A stretch of DNA of 43,626 nucleotides, from the NCBI GenBank assembly GCA_944321565.1, contig CALULT010000024.1, positions 1 to 43,626 of the forward strand. Reading direction: 5' to 3'. Both the position numbers and the translations under genes were made by a program. Every line of letters begins with the position of its first letter. The stretch's first letter is position 1. This document shows positions 9,231-18,913 of the stretch, piece by piece. The DNA comes from an uncultured Paraprevotella sp. (lineage in GTDB: Bacteria; Bacteroidota; Bacteroidia; Bacteroidales; Bacteroidaceae). Under the pieces are notes generated by a model that saw only the letters and a program-made list of their open reading frames with translations, made no database searches and had not been told where the DNA came from.

Positions 9231-12080
9231 ATGAGGTTTACCCGTCAGTTTCTGCTTTTAACCGTCCTCAGCTGTGCGCAGCCCATGGCCGCACAACAAG
9301 ACGGGGATGCCCTTCTCCCCTTGCTGGAGAAGGCTGCATCCGTGCAGCAATTCAGCCGGACATACCCGCAGGAGAAGGCTTACCTGCACTTCGACAACAC
9401 GGGTTACTTCATCGGGGAGACGATTTGGTTCAAGGCATACGTGACACGGACGGACACCGACAGCCCGACAGACCTGAGCGGGGTGCTCTACGTGGAACTG
9501 CTCAGCCCGGCGGGCGACGTGGTGGAACGTCGCAAGCTGGAACTCAAGGACGGCCAAGGGCGCGGAGACATACGCCTCGACAAAATCCTCACTTCGGGAT
9601 TCTACGAGGTGAGGGCTTACACACGGTATATGGCGAACTGGGGGACGGGCGCGTGTTTCTCGCGCGTGTTCCCCATTTTTGACGAGCCACGGAAAGCGGG
9701 GGACTACTCAAGGGCTACCATCGACCGCTCCACACGGAAGCACCGGGTGCCCAGCGTGAGGGGAGACGCGGAAGCGGAACCGGCAAACAAGAAGCACACG
9801 GAAGAGCCTGCGGACGGGGAAAGCCCGGCAAGGCCGCGCGGGGCTTACGCCATGGAAAGCCGGGGTGTCACCCTGACGCTTTACCCCGAAGGGGGAAACC
9901 ACGTGCTGGGGCTGGAAGGGAAGGTGGCCTTCAGGTTGACGGACGAAGAAGGGAGGCCCGTGACGGGCACGGCACAGCTTGAGAATGGGGAAGGCACGGC
10001 AAAAACACCGGGGATAACGGTTGACAGCCTGGGACGCGGCATCTTCGTTTACACGCCTCAGGACACGCCCGCCAAACTCGTACTCTCCCGCACCAACGGC
10101 CGGACGCTCCGTTTCAACCTGCCAGTGGCGGAACGGGAAGGATGCGCCCTGCGCGTGAACACCCTGGCGAAAGATAAGATTCACGTGGAAGCGGCCGTCT
10201 CACCCGGGCTACAAGGCCGGCTGTGGGGAATGACCCTGCAGAACAGCGGCACTGTGGTGGCCACCCATTCGTTCCGCACGGAGACAACGCCCCAAACCTT
10301 CTTCTTCAACCGCGGCGACATGCCGCCAGGGGTGAGCCAAATCACCATCTTTGATGGCAACGGGCGGATATGGGCAGAACGGCAGGTGTTCATACCTCCG
10401 CATCCAGTGAAGGAGGACAGCATCCGCCTGCGGGTAGAGACGGGGATGCTGCGCCCCTGCGGCAAAGTGAAGCTGACAGCGGAAGCCGCGCCAGGCAGCA
10501 CATTCTCCTTCTCCGCAAGGGACATCGCGTCCTCCACCGGGGGATACAACGGCGATATACGTACTTGGATGCTGCTCTGTTCCGAACTGCGCGGCTACGT
10601 GCACCGCCCTGAATACTATTTCGAGGCCGATGACGCGGAGCATCGCGAGGCGGCCGACCTGCTCATGCTCACCCAAGGCTGGCGACGATATGACTGGCAA
10701 GTGATGACGCGGACGGAACCTTTTGAATTGGAATATCCGGCGGAAGACGGGCTTTACCTCGACGGACGGGTGTACCCCGCCAAGCGGCGGCAACGGACGG
10801 ACGGGCTGCATCTCACGGCCTATCTTTATAACCGCGCCGGGGAATCCCTCAAGGGGGAGGTACGCACCGACAGCGCGGGACACTACGCCTTCTCGCTGCC
10901 CGACTGCACGGGACGATGGTCACTCTTCCTCAAGGCCGAGGGCAAGAAGGAAAAGGAGGATTTCCGCATCGGCATCAGCCGCAACTTCGCCCCCATGCCG
11001 CGCACTTACGATTGGGCTGAGACACGACCGGAAGCGGAAAACCTGCACGGGCGGCTGCGCTTCGGCGGTTTCGAGGATACAGACACACTCGCCCCGCCGC
11101 AGGAGAAACGGCACATCCTGATGCCCACGGTACACGTCGATGAACGGTGGGCTTACGAAAATCCCCGCGTGGCCTGGGAAACCGAAGCCGTGGGGCGGCA
11201 GAAATCCTACCTCTACTACGACTGCGACGCAGCCGTGGATCTGATTTCCGACAAAGGGGAGGAAATCCCCACCTTCGAAGACTGGCTGAAGGAACGGAAC
11301 GAATTCTTCACGGGAGATACATACATTGTGCGCGATGAAACCACGGAGGAGGATTGGAAAGAAAGCCTGAAACTGATGTTTCACATAGGAGGTAAAGACG
11401 GTTTACCTGAAGATCTTCTCATAGATGCCTTGAACAAAGGGAACCCGGTCCTCAGCAAAGAATACAACATTTACAAAGACGGATTGAAATACGACGGCCG
11501 TCCCATCGTGTGGGTCATCGACAATGCCTACAACTCTATCTCGGGAATAAACTATAACCACCAAATCAAACAAGAAAAGCCATATAAGGATCCGGAAAAA
11601 GAGCAAGATGATGCTATAAAACAAAGAACTAGACTCGGTTTACCGAAAATGGAAGTGACTTTTGTCAACTCCACCACATATAACACCGTGGAGATGCCGC
11701 TCTTCCTAGACGAAGTGAAGTCGGTCTATGTGGCCGATGACCAATCAACCTGGCGGAAGTTCATCCAATTCAAAAATGAAAACATGCAGCCGCCCGTGAC
11801 GGTGTTCGTCTATACGCACCACTCTTTCTTTGGCAACGTCAAAGGGTTACGCCGCACCTATTTCCAAGGCTACAACGTGCCTTCAACTTTCGAGATGAAC
11901 GACTACAGCCTCCTGCCGCCCATGGAGGACTTCCGGCGAACCCTTTACTGGAACCCGGACGTGACCGCAGACGGGGAAGGCAAGGCCGTCATCGAGTTCT
12001 ACAACAACTCCACCTGTCGCGAGATACAAGTCTCAGCCGAAGGTATCACGCCGGACGGAAGGTGCATCTTCAACGAATAA
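9231..12080 (+). CDS. MG2/plug-like macroglobulin-family envelope protein B2
   Basis: At 949 residues this is the closest relative of B1. The two are nearly identical through the signal peptide, MG2 domain, polar insertion and most of the plug-like region. Differences concentrate at ~245-275 and at ~720-810, where B2 has for example IGGKDGLPEDLL for B1 IGGESGIPEKLL and KQRTRLGLP for B1 NEIWDFTVP. Polymorphism in the second patch includes a change of length. The gene has its own promoter. Its 3' end is followed by a type I leader leading to S2. The near-identity suggests recent duplication followed by gene conversion. Confidence 0.85.
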   Translation: MRFTRQFLLLTVLSCAQPMAAQQDGDALLPLLEKAASVQQFSRTYPQEKAYLHFDNTGYFIGETIWFKAYVTRTDTDSPTDLSGVLYVELLSPAGDVVERRKLELKDGQGRGDIRLDKILTSGFYEVRAYTRYMANWGTGACFSRVFPIFDEPRKAGDYSRATIDRSTRKHRVPSVRGDAEAEPANKKHTEEPADGESPARPRGAYAMESRGVTLTLYPEGGNHVLGLEGKVAFRLTDEEGRPVTGTAQLENGEGTAKTPGITVDSLGRGIFVYTPQDTPAKLVLSRTNGRTLRFNLPVAEREGCALRVNTLAKDKIHVEAAVSPGLQGRLWGMTLQNSGTVVATHSFRTETTPQTFFFNRGDMPPGVSQITIFDGNGRIWAERQVFIPPHPVKEDSIRLRVETGMLRPCGKVKLTAEAAPGSTFSFSARDIASSTGGYNGDIRTWMLLCSELRGYVHRPEYYFEADDAEHREAADLLMLTQGWRRYDWQVMTRTEPFELEYPAEDGLYLDGRVYPAKRRQRTDGLHLTAYLYNRAGESLKGEVRTDSAGHYAFSLPDCTGRWSLFLKAEGKKEKEDFRIGISRNFAPMPRTYDWAETRPEAENLHGRLRFGGFEDTDTLAPPQEKRHILMPTVHVDERWAYENPRVAWETEAVGRQKSYLYYDCDAAVDLISDKGEEIPTFEDWLKERNEFFTGDTYIVRDETTEEDWKESLKLMFHIGGKDGLPEDLLIDALNKGNPVLSKEYNIYKDGLKYDGRPIVWVIDNAYNSISGINYNHQIKQEKPYKDPEKEQDDAIKQRTRLGLPKMEVTFVNSTTYNTVEMPLFLDEVKSVYVADDQSTWRKFIQFKNENMQPPVTVFVYTHHSFFGNVKGLRRTYFQGYNVPSTFEMNDYSLLPPMEDFRRTLYWNPDVTADGEGKAVIEFYNNSTCREIQVSAEGITPDGRCIFNE

Positions 12081-12126
12081 AAGACATGATGAAACAGAAA
12101 ATGCAGGCATCACAAGCCAATATAGA

Positions 12127-12277
12127 CTATTTACAAATGTTAAGTCAACTATTTGTCACCCATCAAAAACTCAAGCCTCTAAAACTCAAATAATTCCATT
12201 TTACATTTGTCAACTCAAAAATTTGGAAGGAAACATCAGAAAGCCGTAACTTTGCAGCGAACAAACAATTCACTAAG
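12127..12277 (+). repeat. Type I leader module, copy 2
   Basis: A near-identical 151-bp copy of 2627-2777. Here it precedes S2, whose C-terminal tail and downstream partner differ from those behind copy 1. Confidence 0.85.
12222..12254 (+). promoter_or_regulatory. Promoter of the S2-C1 unit
   Basis: TTTG (12222-12225) and TAACTTTG (12247-12254) with a 21-bp spacer, the same as the S1 promoter. Confidence 0.75.
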
Positions 12278-12748
12278 ATGAAAAAGAAATTTATTATTTT
12301 GCCCGTTATGGCAATGTTGATGGTTTGCGTTTTTTCCGCATGTTCACAAGATGACGACCTCTTCGAGTATGACTTGGGAAAAGATGAAGCGGCTACTTTG
12401 GCAAAGAGAAGTATGCCAAGGAACGGGGAAGTGATAACTCCTCCTACGCATTCAGATTCAGAAATTTCCATCTTGTTAACATCAGTTCTTCCAGACTCAT
12501 TGGGTAATCACGATTCATTTAGTGCATTTATAAACTTCTCACTAAAATGGACGCGCGATGGGCCAACAGTAAAGCTAATTACAGCAAAACCATCAAAGGA
12601 AGAATACCACGTTAAGGATTTTGGAATCAGAAAAGGCGATGTAGATAATCACTATTTTTACACATGCAATGGTTACAGAACTGACACGACCGGCTATGAT
12701 ATCCTTTATTATGGTGAAGTAGAAGCCATACTTTCTCCATCAAATTAA
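12278..12748 (+). CDS. Small variable lipoprotein S2
   Basis: A 156-residue predicted lipoprotein with a lipobox at VFSAC. The start of the mature protein is the shared block DDDLFEYDLGKDEAATLAKR (E-to-A and N-to-K changes relative to S1). From about residue 55 it is unlike S1 and S3: a ~100-residue, aromatic- and charged-rich, probably beta-structured tail (SFSAFINFSLKWTRDG). Its TAA stop overlaps the ATG of C1 by one base (TAATG), a strong sign of translational coupling and of a working pair with C1. Function unknown. Confidence 0.8.
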   Translation: MKKKFIILPVMAMLMVCVFSACSQDDDLFEYDLGKDEAATLAKRSMPRNGEVITPPTHSDSEISILLTSVLPDSLGNHDSFSAFINFSLKWTRDGPTVKLITAKPSKEEYHVKDFGIRKGDVDNHYFYTCNGYRTDTTGYDILYYGEVEAILSPSN

Positions 12749-15414
12749 TGAGAGCATACAAATATTGGATACAACGTTTTCTACTTTCCACGTTATGGTT
12801 GACACTATGCATGGGAAGTTTTGCGGCAACAGGCGGTGACACGACGGATGTCGTGTCCCGCCTTCGCGGCTACATGCGCAACGTGGAGGCCTTCAACGCA
12901 CTTTTCCCGCAGGAAAAAGTCTATCTGCACCTGGACAACACGGGCTACTTCGCGGGGGAGACGATATGGTTCAAGGCTTACGTGGTGAGGGCGGACAAAA
13001 CGGTGGCGACGGACATCAGCCGGGTGCTCTACGTGGAACTGGTGCATTCGAGCGGCGAAGTGCTCAAGAGCTGCAAGGTGCGCATCGAAAACGGACAGGC
13101 ATCGGGTTGCCTCAAGCTGGACGATGCCTTCCTGTTGTCGGGCTTTTATGAAATCAGGGCTTACACGCGCTACATGGCCAACTGGGATTACCGGGGCGTG
13201 TTTTCCCGCGTGATACCGGTTTTTAGGGAACCGGAAAAGAGAGGCGACTACAGCCAAAAGAAAATAGACCTCTTCAGCTACAAGCTGCGCCTGCCGAACT
13301 ATCGCGAACAAGACAGTACGTTCGAGGAAGGCATCGGCATCAAGTTCTATCCCGAAGGCGGGAAGGCTGTGCGGGGGCTTCCTTGCCGCATGGCCTTCAG
13401 GGTGTCGGAAGCCGACGGTACGCCGGTGGACACGGTGGTTTACCTGATGGACGGCGAGGGAAAGGTGGAAGACACGTTGGCCACGGTGCGCGAAGGGTGC
13501 GGGATGTTCCGCTACCTGCCCGACGGGCGGGAGCTTTACCTGTCCCTCCGTCCCCGGTTCCGGAAAAGGGATTGTTTCCCGCTTCCCGCGGCCTCGGAAT
13601 CGGGCGGGTCAATATATGTGGACGCGGTATCGAGTTCCGACACTGTCCGCCTGCGCGTCCGCATTCTGCGGCCTGACACATTGGGGCTGGCCCTGACACA
13701 TAACGGGAATATCCTTTGGGGTGAAGTGGCCGCGGTGTCGCAGTCGGGTGTTGCCTATTCTTTCCCCCGCACATCGCTTCCAGGCGGGGTGAGCCGTTTC
13801 ACGTTGTTTGACCGCAAGGGGGAAATCCTGGCCGACCGGCTGGTGTTCACCCGCCCCGCGCCGTCGCCTGCGGACACCATCCGCATCGCTCCGCTCAGCG
13901 GGCAGCTTTCGCCCTGTTGCCCCGTGCGTCTTTCCGTTTCCGCCCCACCGAATGCGACCTTCTCGTTCTCGGCGATGGACGTGGGCAGCTCCACGGGCGG
14001 ATGCCATATGAACCCGCAGGTGTGGCTACTTCTCGCCTCGGAAGTGGGCGGTTACATCTCCCGCCCGGAATACTACTTCGAGTCCGGCGACCTGGAACAC
14101 CGCCGCGCGGCCGACCTGCTGATGATGGTGCAGGGATGGCGGCGTTACGACTGGGAGGTGATGAGCGGCGGTGCGCCCTTCGAGGCGAAACAGCCCGTGG
14201 AAGACAGCCTATACCTCTTCGGACGGCTTCACCGCAAGTGGCGTTGGAACCCGGTGGGCGGCGTGAAGCTTTCGGCCTACCTATATAATAAGGATGGATT
14301 CAGCCTGACAGGGCACACTGTGACGGACAGTACTGGATATTACGCTTTCAGCCTGCCCGACATTTACGGCGAATGGAACATGGTGCTCAAGACACAACGC
14401 GAGGGCAAGGCCAAAAGCTACTATGTGGCTGTGGACCGCCACTTCCGTCCCCTCCTACGCCGCCTGGTCTCCCCCGAGATGTCCGACTTTCCCGATGTGG
14501 AGCCAAACTTGTCCTTCGGAATGAGTCCGGAAGGAGACAGCACGGTCGTCGTACTGCCACGCAAAGTCATCGCCCTTCCGGAAGTGGAAGTGAAGAAGAA
14601 ACGCTTCACGGATAACGCCCGGGCAGCTTGGGAAAACGAGATTAACGGGGCGCATGTGTCAAACATCTATTACAACTGCGACAAGATATGTGACGAGATT
14701 GCCGACCGGGGAGAGGAGATTCCGGGATTCGATGATTGGCTGGACGAAAAAAATCCGTTCTTTGAATACAGTTATGGTATGGCAGGAAACCGCATTTGGC
14801 GCTACAAAGGCCATCCGGTGAGATGGGTGCTCAACAATAACAGTTCCGCCCATGATGCGATGCCGATATTTTTGGATGAATTAAAGTCGATTTACATTTG
14901 CGAGGATTTTGCAACCCGGCGCAGGTATGGCCGTAGCAATAATATTCACTATGGTTCCGCAGGCATCTCGGATGGGGCATCCAGCACTTATGCTGAAAAC
15001 AACAACGGAACTGCGGACTTCGGTACAAGTGGCCATAACAGTTACGACTATGGCTATAATGATTACAACCAATTCTATAACAGCCATTCCACTTCAAGTT
15101 CCGACAGAGCCATCAACGGAAATTCCAATGTGACGGTGTTCCTTTACACCCATCACAAATTCCTGCCTAATGTGAAAGGGGTTCGCCGTACCCATTTCGA
15201 AGGTTACAACAAGCCTTCTGTTTTCGAGATGGATGATTACAGTGTGCTCCCACCCATGGAGGACTTCCGCCGCACATTGTATTGGAATCCGAACGTGACC
15301 ACGAACAAGGACGGGAAAGCCGTCATTGAGTTCTACAACAATTCAACCTGCCGCGAGATACAAGTCTCAGCCGAAGGTATCACGCCGGACGGAAGGTGCA
15401 TCTTCAACGAATAG
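12748..15414 (+). CDS. MG2/plug-like macroglobulin-family envelope protein C1
   Basis: A class C member of 888 residues, with a signal peptide ending near SFAATGG (~30). The MG2 domain starts at ~54 (NTGYFAGETIWFKAYV) and lacks the class B polar insertion. The helical block with MMVQGWRRYDW lies at ~460 and the regulatory-like sandwich at ~490-560. The plug-like region reads FLDELKSIYICED at ~708. It is followed by an unusual Ser/Asn/Gly/Tyr-rich segment at about 717-793 that is some 50 residues longer than in C2. The C-terminal domain is partly divergent (THFEGYNKPSVFEMDDYSVL) but converges on the common last ~50 residues. It is coupled to S2. Confidence 0.85.
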   Translation: MRAYKYWIQRFLLSTLWLTLCMGSFAATGGDTTDVVSRLRGYMRNVEAFNALFPQEKVYLHLDNTGYFAGETIWFKAYVVRADKTVATDISRVLYVELVHSSGEVLKSCKVRIENGQASGCLKLDDAFLLSGFYEIRAYTRYMANWDYRGVFSRVIPVFREPEKRGDYSQKKIDLFSYKLRLPNYREQDSTFEEGIGIKFYPEGGKAVRGLPCRMAFRVSEADGTPVDTVVYLMDGEGKVEDTLATVREGCGMFRYLPDGRELYLSLRPRFRKRDCFPLPAASESGGSIYVDAVSSSDTVRLRVRILRPDTLGLALTHNGNILWGEVAAVSQSGVAYSFPRTSLPGGVSRFTLFDRKGEILADRLVFTRPAPSPADTIRIAPLSGQLSPCCPVRLSVSAPPNATFSFSAMDVGSSTGGCHMNPQVWLLLASEVGGYISRPEYYFESGDLEHRRAADLLMMVQGWRRYDWEVMSGGAPFEAKQPVEDSLYLFGRLHRKWRWNPVGGVKLSAYLYNKDGFSLTGHTVTDSTGYYAFSLPDIYGEWNMVLKTQREGKAKSYYVAVDRHFRPLLRRLVSPEMSDFPDVEPNLSFGMSPEGDSTVVVLPRKVIALPEVEVKKKRFTDNARAAWENEINGAHVSNIYYNCDKICDEIADRGEEIPGFDDWLDEKNPFFEYSYGMAGNRIWRYKGHPVRWVLNNNSSAHDAMPIFLDELKSIYICEDFATRRRYGRSNNIHYGSAGISDGASSTYAENNNGTADFGTSGHNSYDYGYNDYNQFYNSHSTSSSDRAINGNSNVTVFLYTHHKFLPNVKGVRRTHFEGYNKPSVFEMDDYSVLPPMEDFRRTLYWNPNVTTNKDGKAVIEFYNNSTCREIQVSAEGITPDGRCIFNE

Positions 15415-15420
15415 AAAAAC

Positions 15421-15699
15421 ATGATGGATGTGTATTGGACAGTCAACAGATGGTGCATTCATAAGCCCATTCTGTCACGCCATGGTCGGATTCATTCGTT
15501 TCAATTAAGCGAGTTACAAGCACTGTACAACAAGGTACATGGAGGAAAAAACGGTAAAACTTTGGACAATGTTTTTGCCTATGTAACAAAATGTTCCGAT
15601 TTTGTAACACCACGCATTTTTTCCTCTTGCGGGGATGGATTTTTTTTCATAGCTTTGCACCGATTTCAAAAAACAAAAAAATTGAAAGCAATTAAAAGA
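15421..15699 (+). repeat. Type III leader module, copy 1
   Basis: This noncoding 279-bp segment after C1 is clearly similar to 21755-22030 after B3. An open frame runs through this copy, but the other copy has an early stop in the same frame, so it is not treated as coding. It ends in the S3 promoter. Confidence 0.75.
15627..15657 (+). promoter_or_regulatory. Promoter of the S3-A3 unit
   Basis: TTG (15627-15629) and TAGCTTTG (15650-15657) with a 20-bp spacer, fitting the Bacteroidales consensus. Confidence 0.7.
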
Positions 15700-16119
15700 A
15701 TGTTTGCATTACCCATCGTGGCAATGCTGTTAGTAGGCGGTTTTTCCGCATGTTCACAAGATGACGACCTCTTCGAGTATGACTTGGGGAACGACGAAGT
15801 GGCCACTTTGGCAAAGAGAAGCATGCCTAGAAACGGAGAATCAATAGTGCCAAGTGGACAACGAGATGAAGTTAGTGTCACTTTTGTTCCTGAGGATCCA
15901 AATTATGGTAGCATGACTGTGAGTGTAAGCTATTCATACAAAAAGGTGAATGGAGTATGGGTCGCATCTTTCATTACTTATACACCTTATATACCAGATT
16001 TTTCTGTTGACGAAGTTAGCATCGGCGCTGAAATAACTCCGGGACATTATTGGCTGAATTGCAAAGGCAGCAATGCTGCCGGTGTGAAGTATTATGGTTC
16101 TTCAGAAGTTTTATTATAG
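15700..16119 (+). CDS. Small variable lipoprotein S3
   Basis: About 139 residues from the ATG at MFALPIVAMLL. A TTG 18 bases upstream (15682) would add MKAIKR and give a better basic signal-peptide start, so the start is uncertain. The lipobox is GGFSAC, followed by the invariant DDDLFEYDLGNDEVATLAKR block. The tail (~85 residues) is beta-rich and resembles that of S1: both contain a VTF strand, a Y-rich centre, PGHY, and a similar EVL ending. S1 and S3 both precede class A proteins. The 3' end overlaps A3 by 26 bases. Confidence 0.78.
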   Translation: MFALPIVAMLLVGGFSACSQDDDLFEYDLGNDEVATLAKRSMPRNGESIVPSGQRDEVSVTFVPEDPNYGSMTVSVSYSYKKVNGVWVASFITYTPYIPDFSVDEVSIGAEITPGHYWLNCKGSNAAGVKYYGSSEVLL

Positions 16120-18685
16120 CATAACCTTTTGTCGTTTTTTTACAATTTGCTTGTTCTGTTGGTTATGGGGAGGCTTGGTGCCAAGAAGTATGGCCATATC
16201 TTGTATAAACTTGGACAGCCTGCTAGGCCATACGAGCCGTGCCGTGGCCGCCAGCCGCGCCATAGTGCAAGAGAAGGTCTATCTTCACTTCGACAACACG
16301 GGCTACTACATGGGTGAGAAAATTTGGTTCAAGGCTTATGTGGTGCGAGCCGACAACGGACACCCGACAGACAAGAGCCGTGTGCTCTATGTGGAACTCC
16401 TAGATGCCAAGGGCGACGTGATAGAACAACGGAAACTGAAGATAGACGAGAAGGGGCAGGCGCGGGGCGACCTGCCCTTGGACAATCTTTTAAGGACGGG
16501 CTTCTACGAGGTGCGCGCCTACACGCGTTACATGACCAATTGGGGAAGCCACGCGGCTTTTTCCCGGGTATTTCCTGTGTTCCGCAATTCAAAAACAACA
16601 GGGCAAGATTCGTTGAAGGGCGAAACGGATAATCATCGCCATCGCTTGCCGGACTTGCGTGGCAAAGACACGCTGTACAGGGAAAGGCTCAACGTGACCT
16701 TTTATCCCGAAGGCGGCCGTTTGGTAAAGGGGCTGAAGAGCCGGGTGGCCTTTCAGGTGTATGACAATGATGGGAGACACGTGAAAGTGTCCGGTGAAGT
16801 AAAGGATAAAAGGGACACAACGGTATGCCATGTGGTGTCCGACTCGTTGGGGTGCGGAATTTTCGAGATAGAACCAGATGGGAGTCCGCTCCGCCTATGC
16901 TTGGAGGACGGCAGAGGAAAAGAGCGGGATTTTCCTCTGCCCGCACCACGGACGGACGGTTGCGTCCTTTCATTGGACATGTTGCAGGATGACACTGTAG
17001 ATTTTTCCGTGTGCGGCACCGAGGGGATTCGGCATGAATTGCTGGGCTATGTGCTGATGAACTACGGGCGGGTGCTTACCTGCGACACGTTCACAATCGG
17101 AAGTGGGTTCCGCAAATCCTTCTGTCGCGAAACCCTTCCCGAGGGTGTAAACCAGCTGACAGTGTTCGACGGTACTGGACGGGTGTGGGCGGAACGCCTT
17201 TTCTTTATCTGTCCGGATGCCGCTCCGGAGGAGCGCATTCACATAGAGCCACAAACTCCGGCTCCGTCGCCATACGACAAAGTGAAGCTGGAGGTGCACA
17301 CCTTGCCGGGAACCACTTTTTCCTTTTCCGCCATGGATGCCAACGCTTTGACAAACGGAAAGAGCGGGAACGTGAAAACGTGGTTACTGCTTTCTTCCGA
17401 ATTAAAAGGTTACATCGCCCGTCCGGAATATTATTTTGAAGCCGATGACGCGGAACATCGTCGTGCGGCAGACCTTCTGATGATGACGCAGGGCTGGAGG
17501 CGTTACGATTGGGAACAGCTGTCGGGGTACCATCCCATGGCATTGACGCAGCCAGCGGAGAATCGGCTTTACCTGTTCGGCAGGCTGAAGGGCACCGGGC
17601 GCGGCACTTTACCGGTGGGCGATTTGCCGGTGAAGGCCGACCTCTATGCCGGCGGAAATGCGTTGGACGGAGAGGCTACGACCGACAGCACGGGACGCTA
17701 TGTGTTTGCCCTTCCGGATGTGTATGGGCGTTGGAACCTGCAAATCAAGGTGAAAGCCAAAAAGCGGAGAAATCGCTACATCGTGGGTATTGACCGTAAT
17801 TTCAGCCCGCCCCCACGCATGCTTTCCCCATACGAGCTTCGCACCTGTCTGGTGTCTAGCAGGAACCTTTCTTTTCCTTTGCAAGCGTCACATGCCAAAA
17901 CCGATACGGACACTGTCCCCTTACCCCTCACGGAACGCCTGCACGAGTTGCCCACCGTGGAAGTTGAACATCGCTATTGGGAAGGTGCACGGGCTGCATG
18001 GCAATCCGAGAATCAAGGACGCTATTGGGCGAACCTATACTATGACTGCGACCGAGAGGCAGACCGGATACTGGACGAAGGGAAAGAATTGCCGGGGTTT
18101 GAGGATTGGCTCTTGGACAAGAATCCATTTTTTGCAGGTACGCCGGGAAGATTGTCGGGAGAATACTCGAACGAGTCGGACTTGACATACAAGGGGCGTC
18201 ATGTGGTGTGGATACTCAACAACAGTTTTTACGAAATCACGCCGCGTTTGTCAGGTTTTGACGTGAAACTGGATTCATCCATGATAAGGCACGTGGAAGA
18301 TTTCCCCATATTTTTGGACGAAGTGAAATCCGTATATATTTCAGAAGCTCCGAGTGCCTTCCAATCTTATATCTCGATTCCCGGGGCGCGGGATATGGTC
18401 ACGGTGTTTGTCTATGCTCCGTGGGCTTCGTCCCGGAAAATGGAGAAGGGGGTGCGCCGCACTTATTTCCAAAGCTACGACGTGCCCTCCACCTTCGAAA
18501 TGAACGACTACAGCCTCATGCCGCCGGAGGAGGACTTCCGCCGCACCCTTTATTGGAACCCAGACGTGACCACGGACAAGGACGGGAAAGCCGTCATTGA
18601 GTTCTACAACAATTCCTCTTGCCGGGAAATCTATGTCTCCGCCGAAGGCATCACGCCGGACGGAAGGTGCATCTTCAACGAATAA
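16094..18685 (+). CDS. MG2/plug-like macroglobulin-family envelope protein A3
   Basis: An 863-residue class A protein, more divergent from A1 and A2 than these are from each other. The start overlaps S3; the N terminus has K5 and R14 before a hydrophobic run (FFTICLFCWLWGG), with likely cleavage after RSMA. Class A hallmarks are NTGYYMGEKIWFKAYV in MG2, MNYGRV in the central sandwiches, and a NALTNGKSGNVKTW segment. The plug-like region has its own variable stretch (GTPGRLSGEYSNESDLT, then YEITPRLSGFDVKLD) before FLDEVKSVYI. Codon choice is less GC-rich than in A1, suggesting an older or separately acquired copy. The tail ends CREIYVSAEGITPDGRCIFN. Confidence 0.83.
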   Translation: MVLQKFYYSITFCRFFTICLFCWLWGGLVPRSMAISCINLDSLLGHTSRAVAASRAIVQEKVYLHFDNTGYYMGEKIWFKAYVVRADNGHPTDKSRVLYVELLDAKGDVIEQRKLKIDEKGQARGDLPLDNLLRTGFYEVRAYTRYMTNWGSHAAFSRVFPVFRNSKTTGQDSLKGETDNHRHRLPDLRGKDTLYRERLNVTFYPEGGRLVKGLKSRVAFQVYDNDGRHVKVSGEVKDKRDTTVCHVVSDSLGCGIFEIEPDGSPLRLCLEDGRGKERDFPLPAPRTDGCVLSLDMLQDDTVDFSVCGTEGIRHELLGYVLMNYGRVLTCDTFTIGSGFRKSFCRETLPEGVNQLTVFDGTGRVWAERLFFICPDAAPEERIHIEPQTPAPSPYDKVKLEVHTLPGTTFSFSAMDANALTNGKSGNVKTWLLLSSELKGYIARPEYYFEADDAEHRRAADLLMMTQGWRRYDWEQLSGYHPMALTQPAENRLYLFGRLKGTGRGTLPVGDLPVKADLYAGGNALDGEATTDSTGRYVFALPDVYGRWNLQIKVKAKKRRNRYIVGIDRNFSPPPRMLSPYELRTCLVSSRNLSFPLQASHAKTDTDTVPLPLTERLHELPTVEVEHRYWEGARAAWQSENQGRYWANLYYDCDREADRILDEGKELPGFEDWLLDKNPFFAGTPGRLSGEYSNESDLTYKGRHVVWILNNSFYEITPRLSGFDVKLDSSMIRHVEDFPIFLDEVKSVYISEAPSAFQSYISIPGARDMVTVFVYAPWASSRKMEKGVRRTYFQSYDVPSTFEMNDYSLMPPEEDFRRTLYWNPDVTTDKDGKAVIEFYNNSSCREIYVSAEGITPDGRCIFNE

Positions 18686-18755
18686 AAGACATGATGAATA
18701 TGTACAAAACAGACAGCCTTGCTTTGCATGGGGATGAACCGAGAAGCAGTGAGCG

Positions 18756-18782
18756 GGGGCGCACCTCCATGCGTTGTGCCCC
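18756..18782 (+). terminator. Hairpin in type II leader, possible terminator of A3
   Basis: The stem GGGGCGCA/TGTGCCCC includes one G-U pair, with the same 11-base loop size as the copy at 9071 and the same short T run after it. Confidence 0.45.
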
Positions 18783-18862
18783 TTTAGGCTTGCGGCTTTT
18801 GGGCATCACAAGTTTAACTGCGAAAGGTGTTCATCAAATTATGCCATAATTTTATTTTTTTC

Positions 18863-18893
18863 TTGCTAATTCGATTATATTTTCGCATTTTTG
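18863..18893 (+). promoter_or_regulatory. Promoter of B3 (variant -7)
   Basis: TTG (18863-18865) and CATTTTTG (18886-18893) with a 20-bp spacer. Both leading bases of the -7 box context differ from the B1 promoter, so strength may differ. Confidence 0.55.
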
Positions 18894-18913
18894 TAATGGA
18901 CTAAAAAAAAGTC

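Larger units (their letters stand above)
18689..18913 (+). repeat. Type II leader module, copy 2
   Basis: Highly similar to 9004-9230 and, like it, placed directly before a class B gene. Confidence 0.8.

Noticed and set aside
12086-12193. A 35-codon reading frame after B2 (MMKQKMQASQ...), repeated after C2 at 25025-25132, as a small conserved gene
   Set aside because: The four differences I see between the copies all change the amino acid, and the third type I leader lacks the start. The conservation is explained by the duplicated leader DNA, so a real gene is unlikely.
15421-15699. N-terminal extension of S3 starting with MMDVYW
   Set aside because: The matching frame in the second type III copy has a stop after a few codons, the promoter lies inside it, and the lipoprotein signal only starts near 15682-15700.
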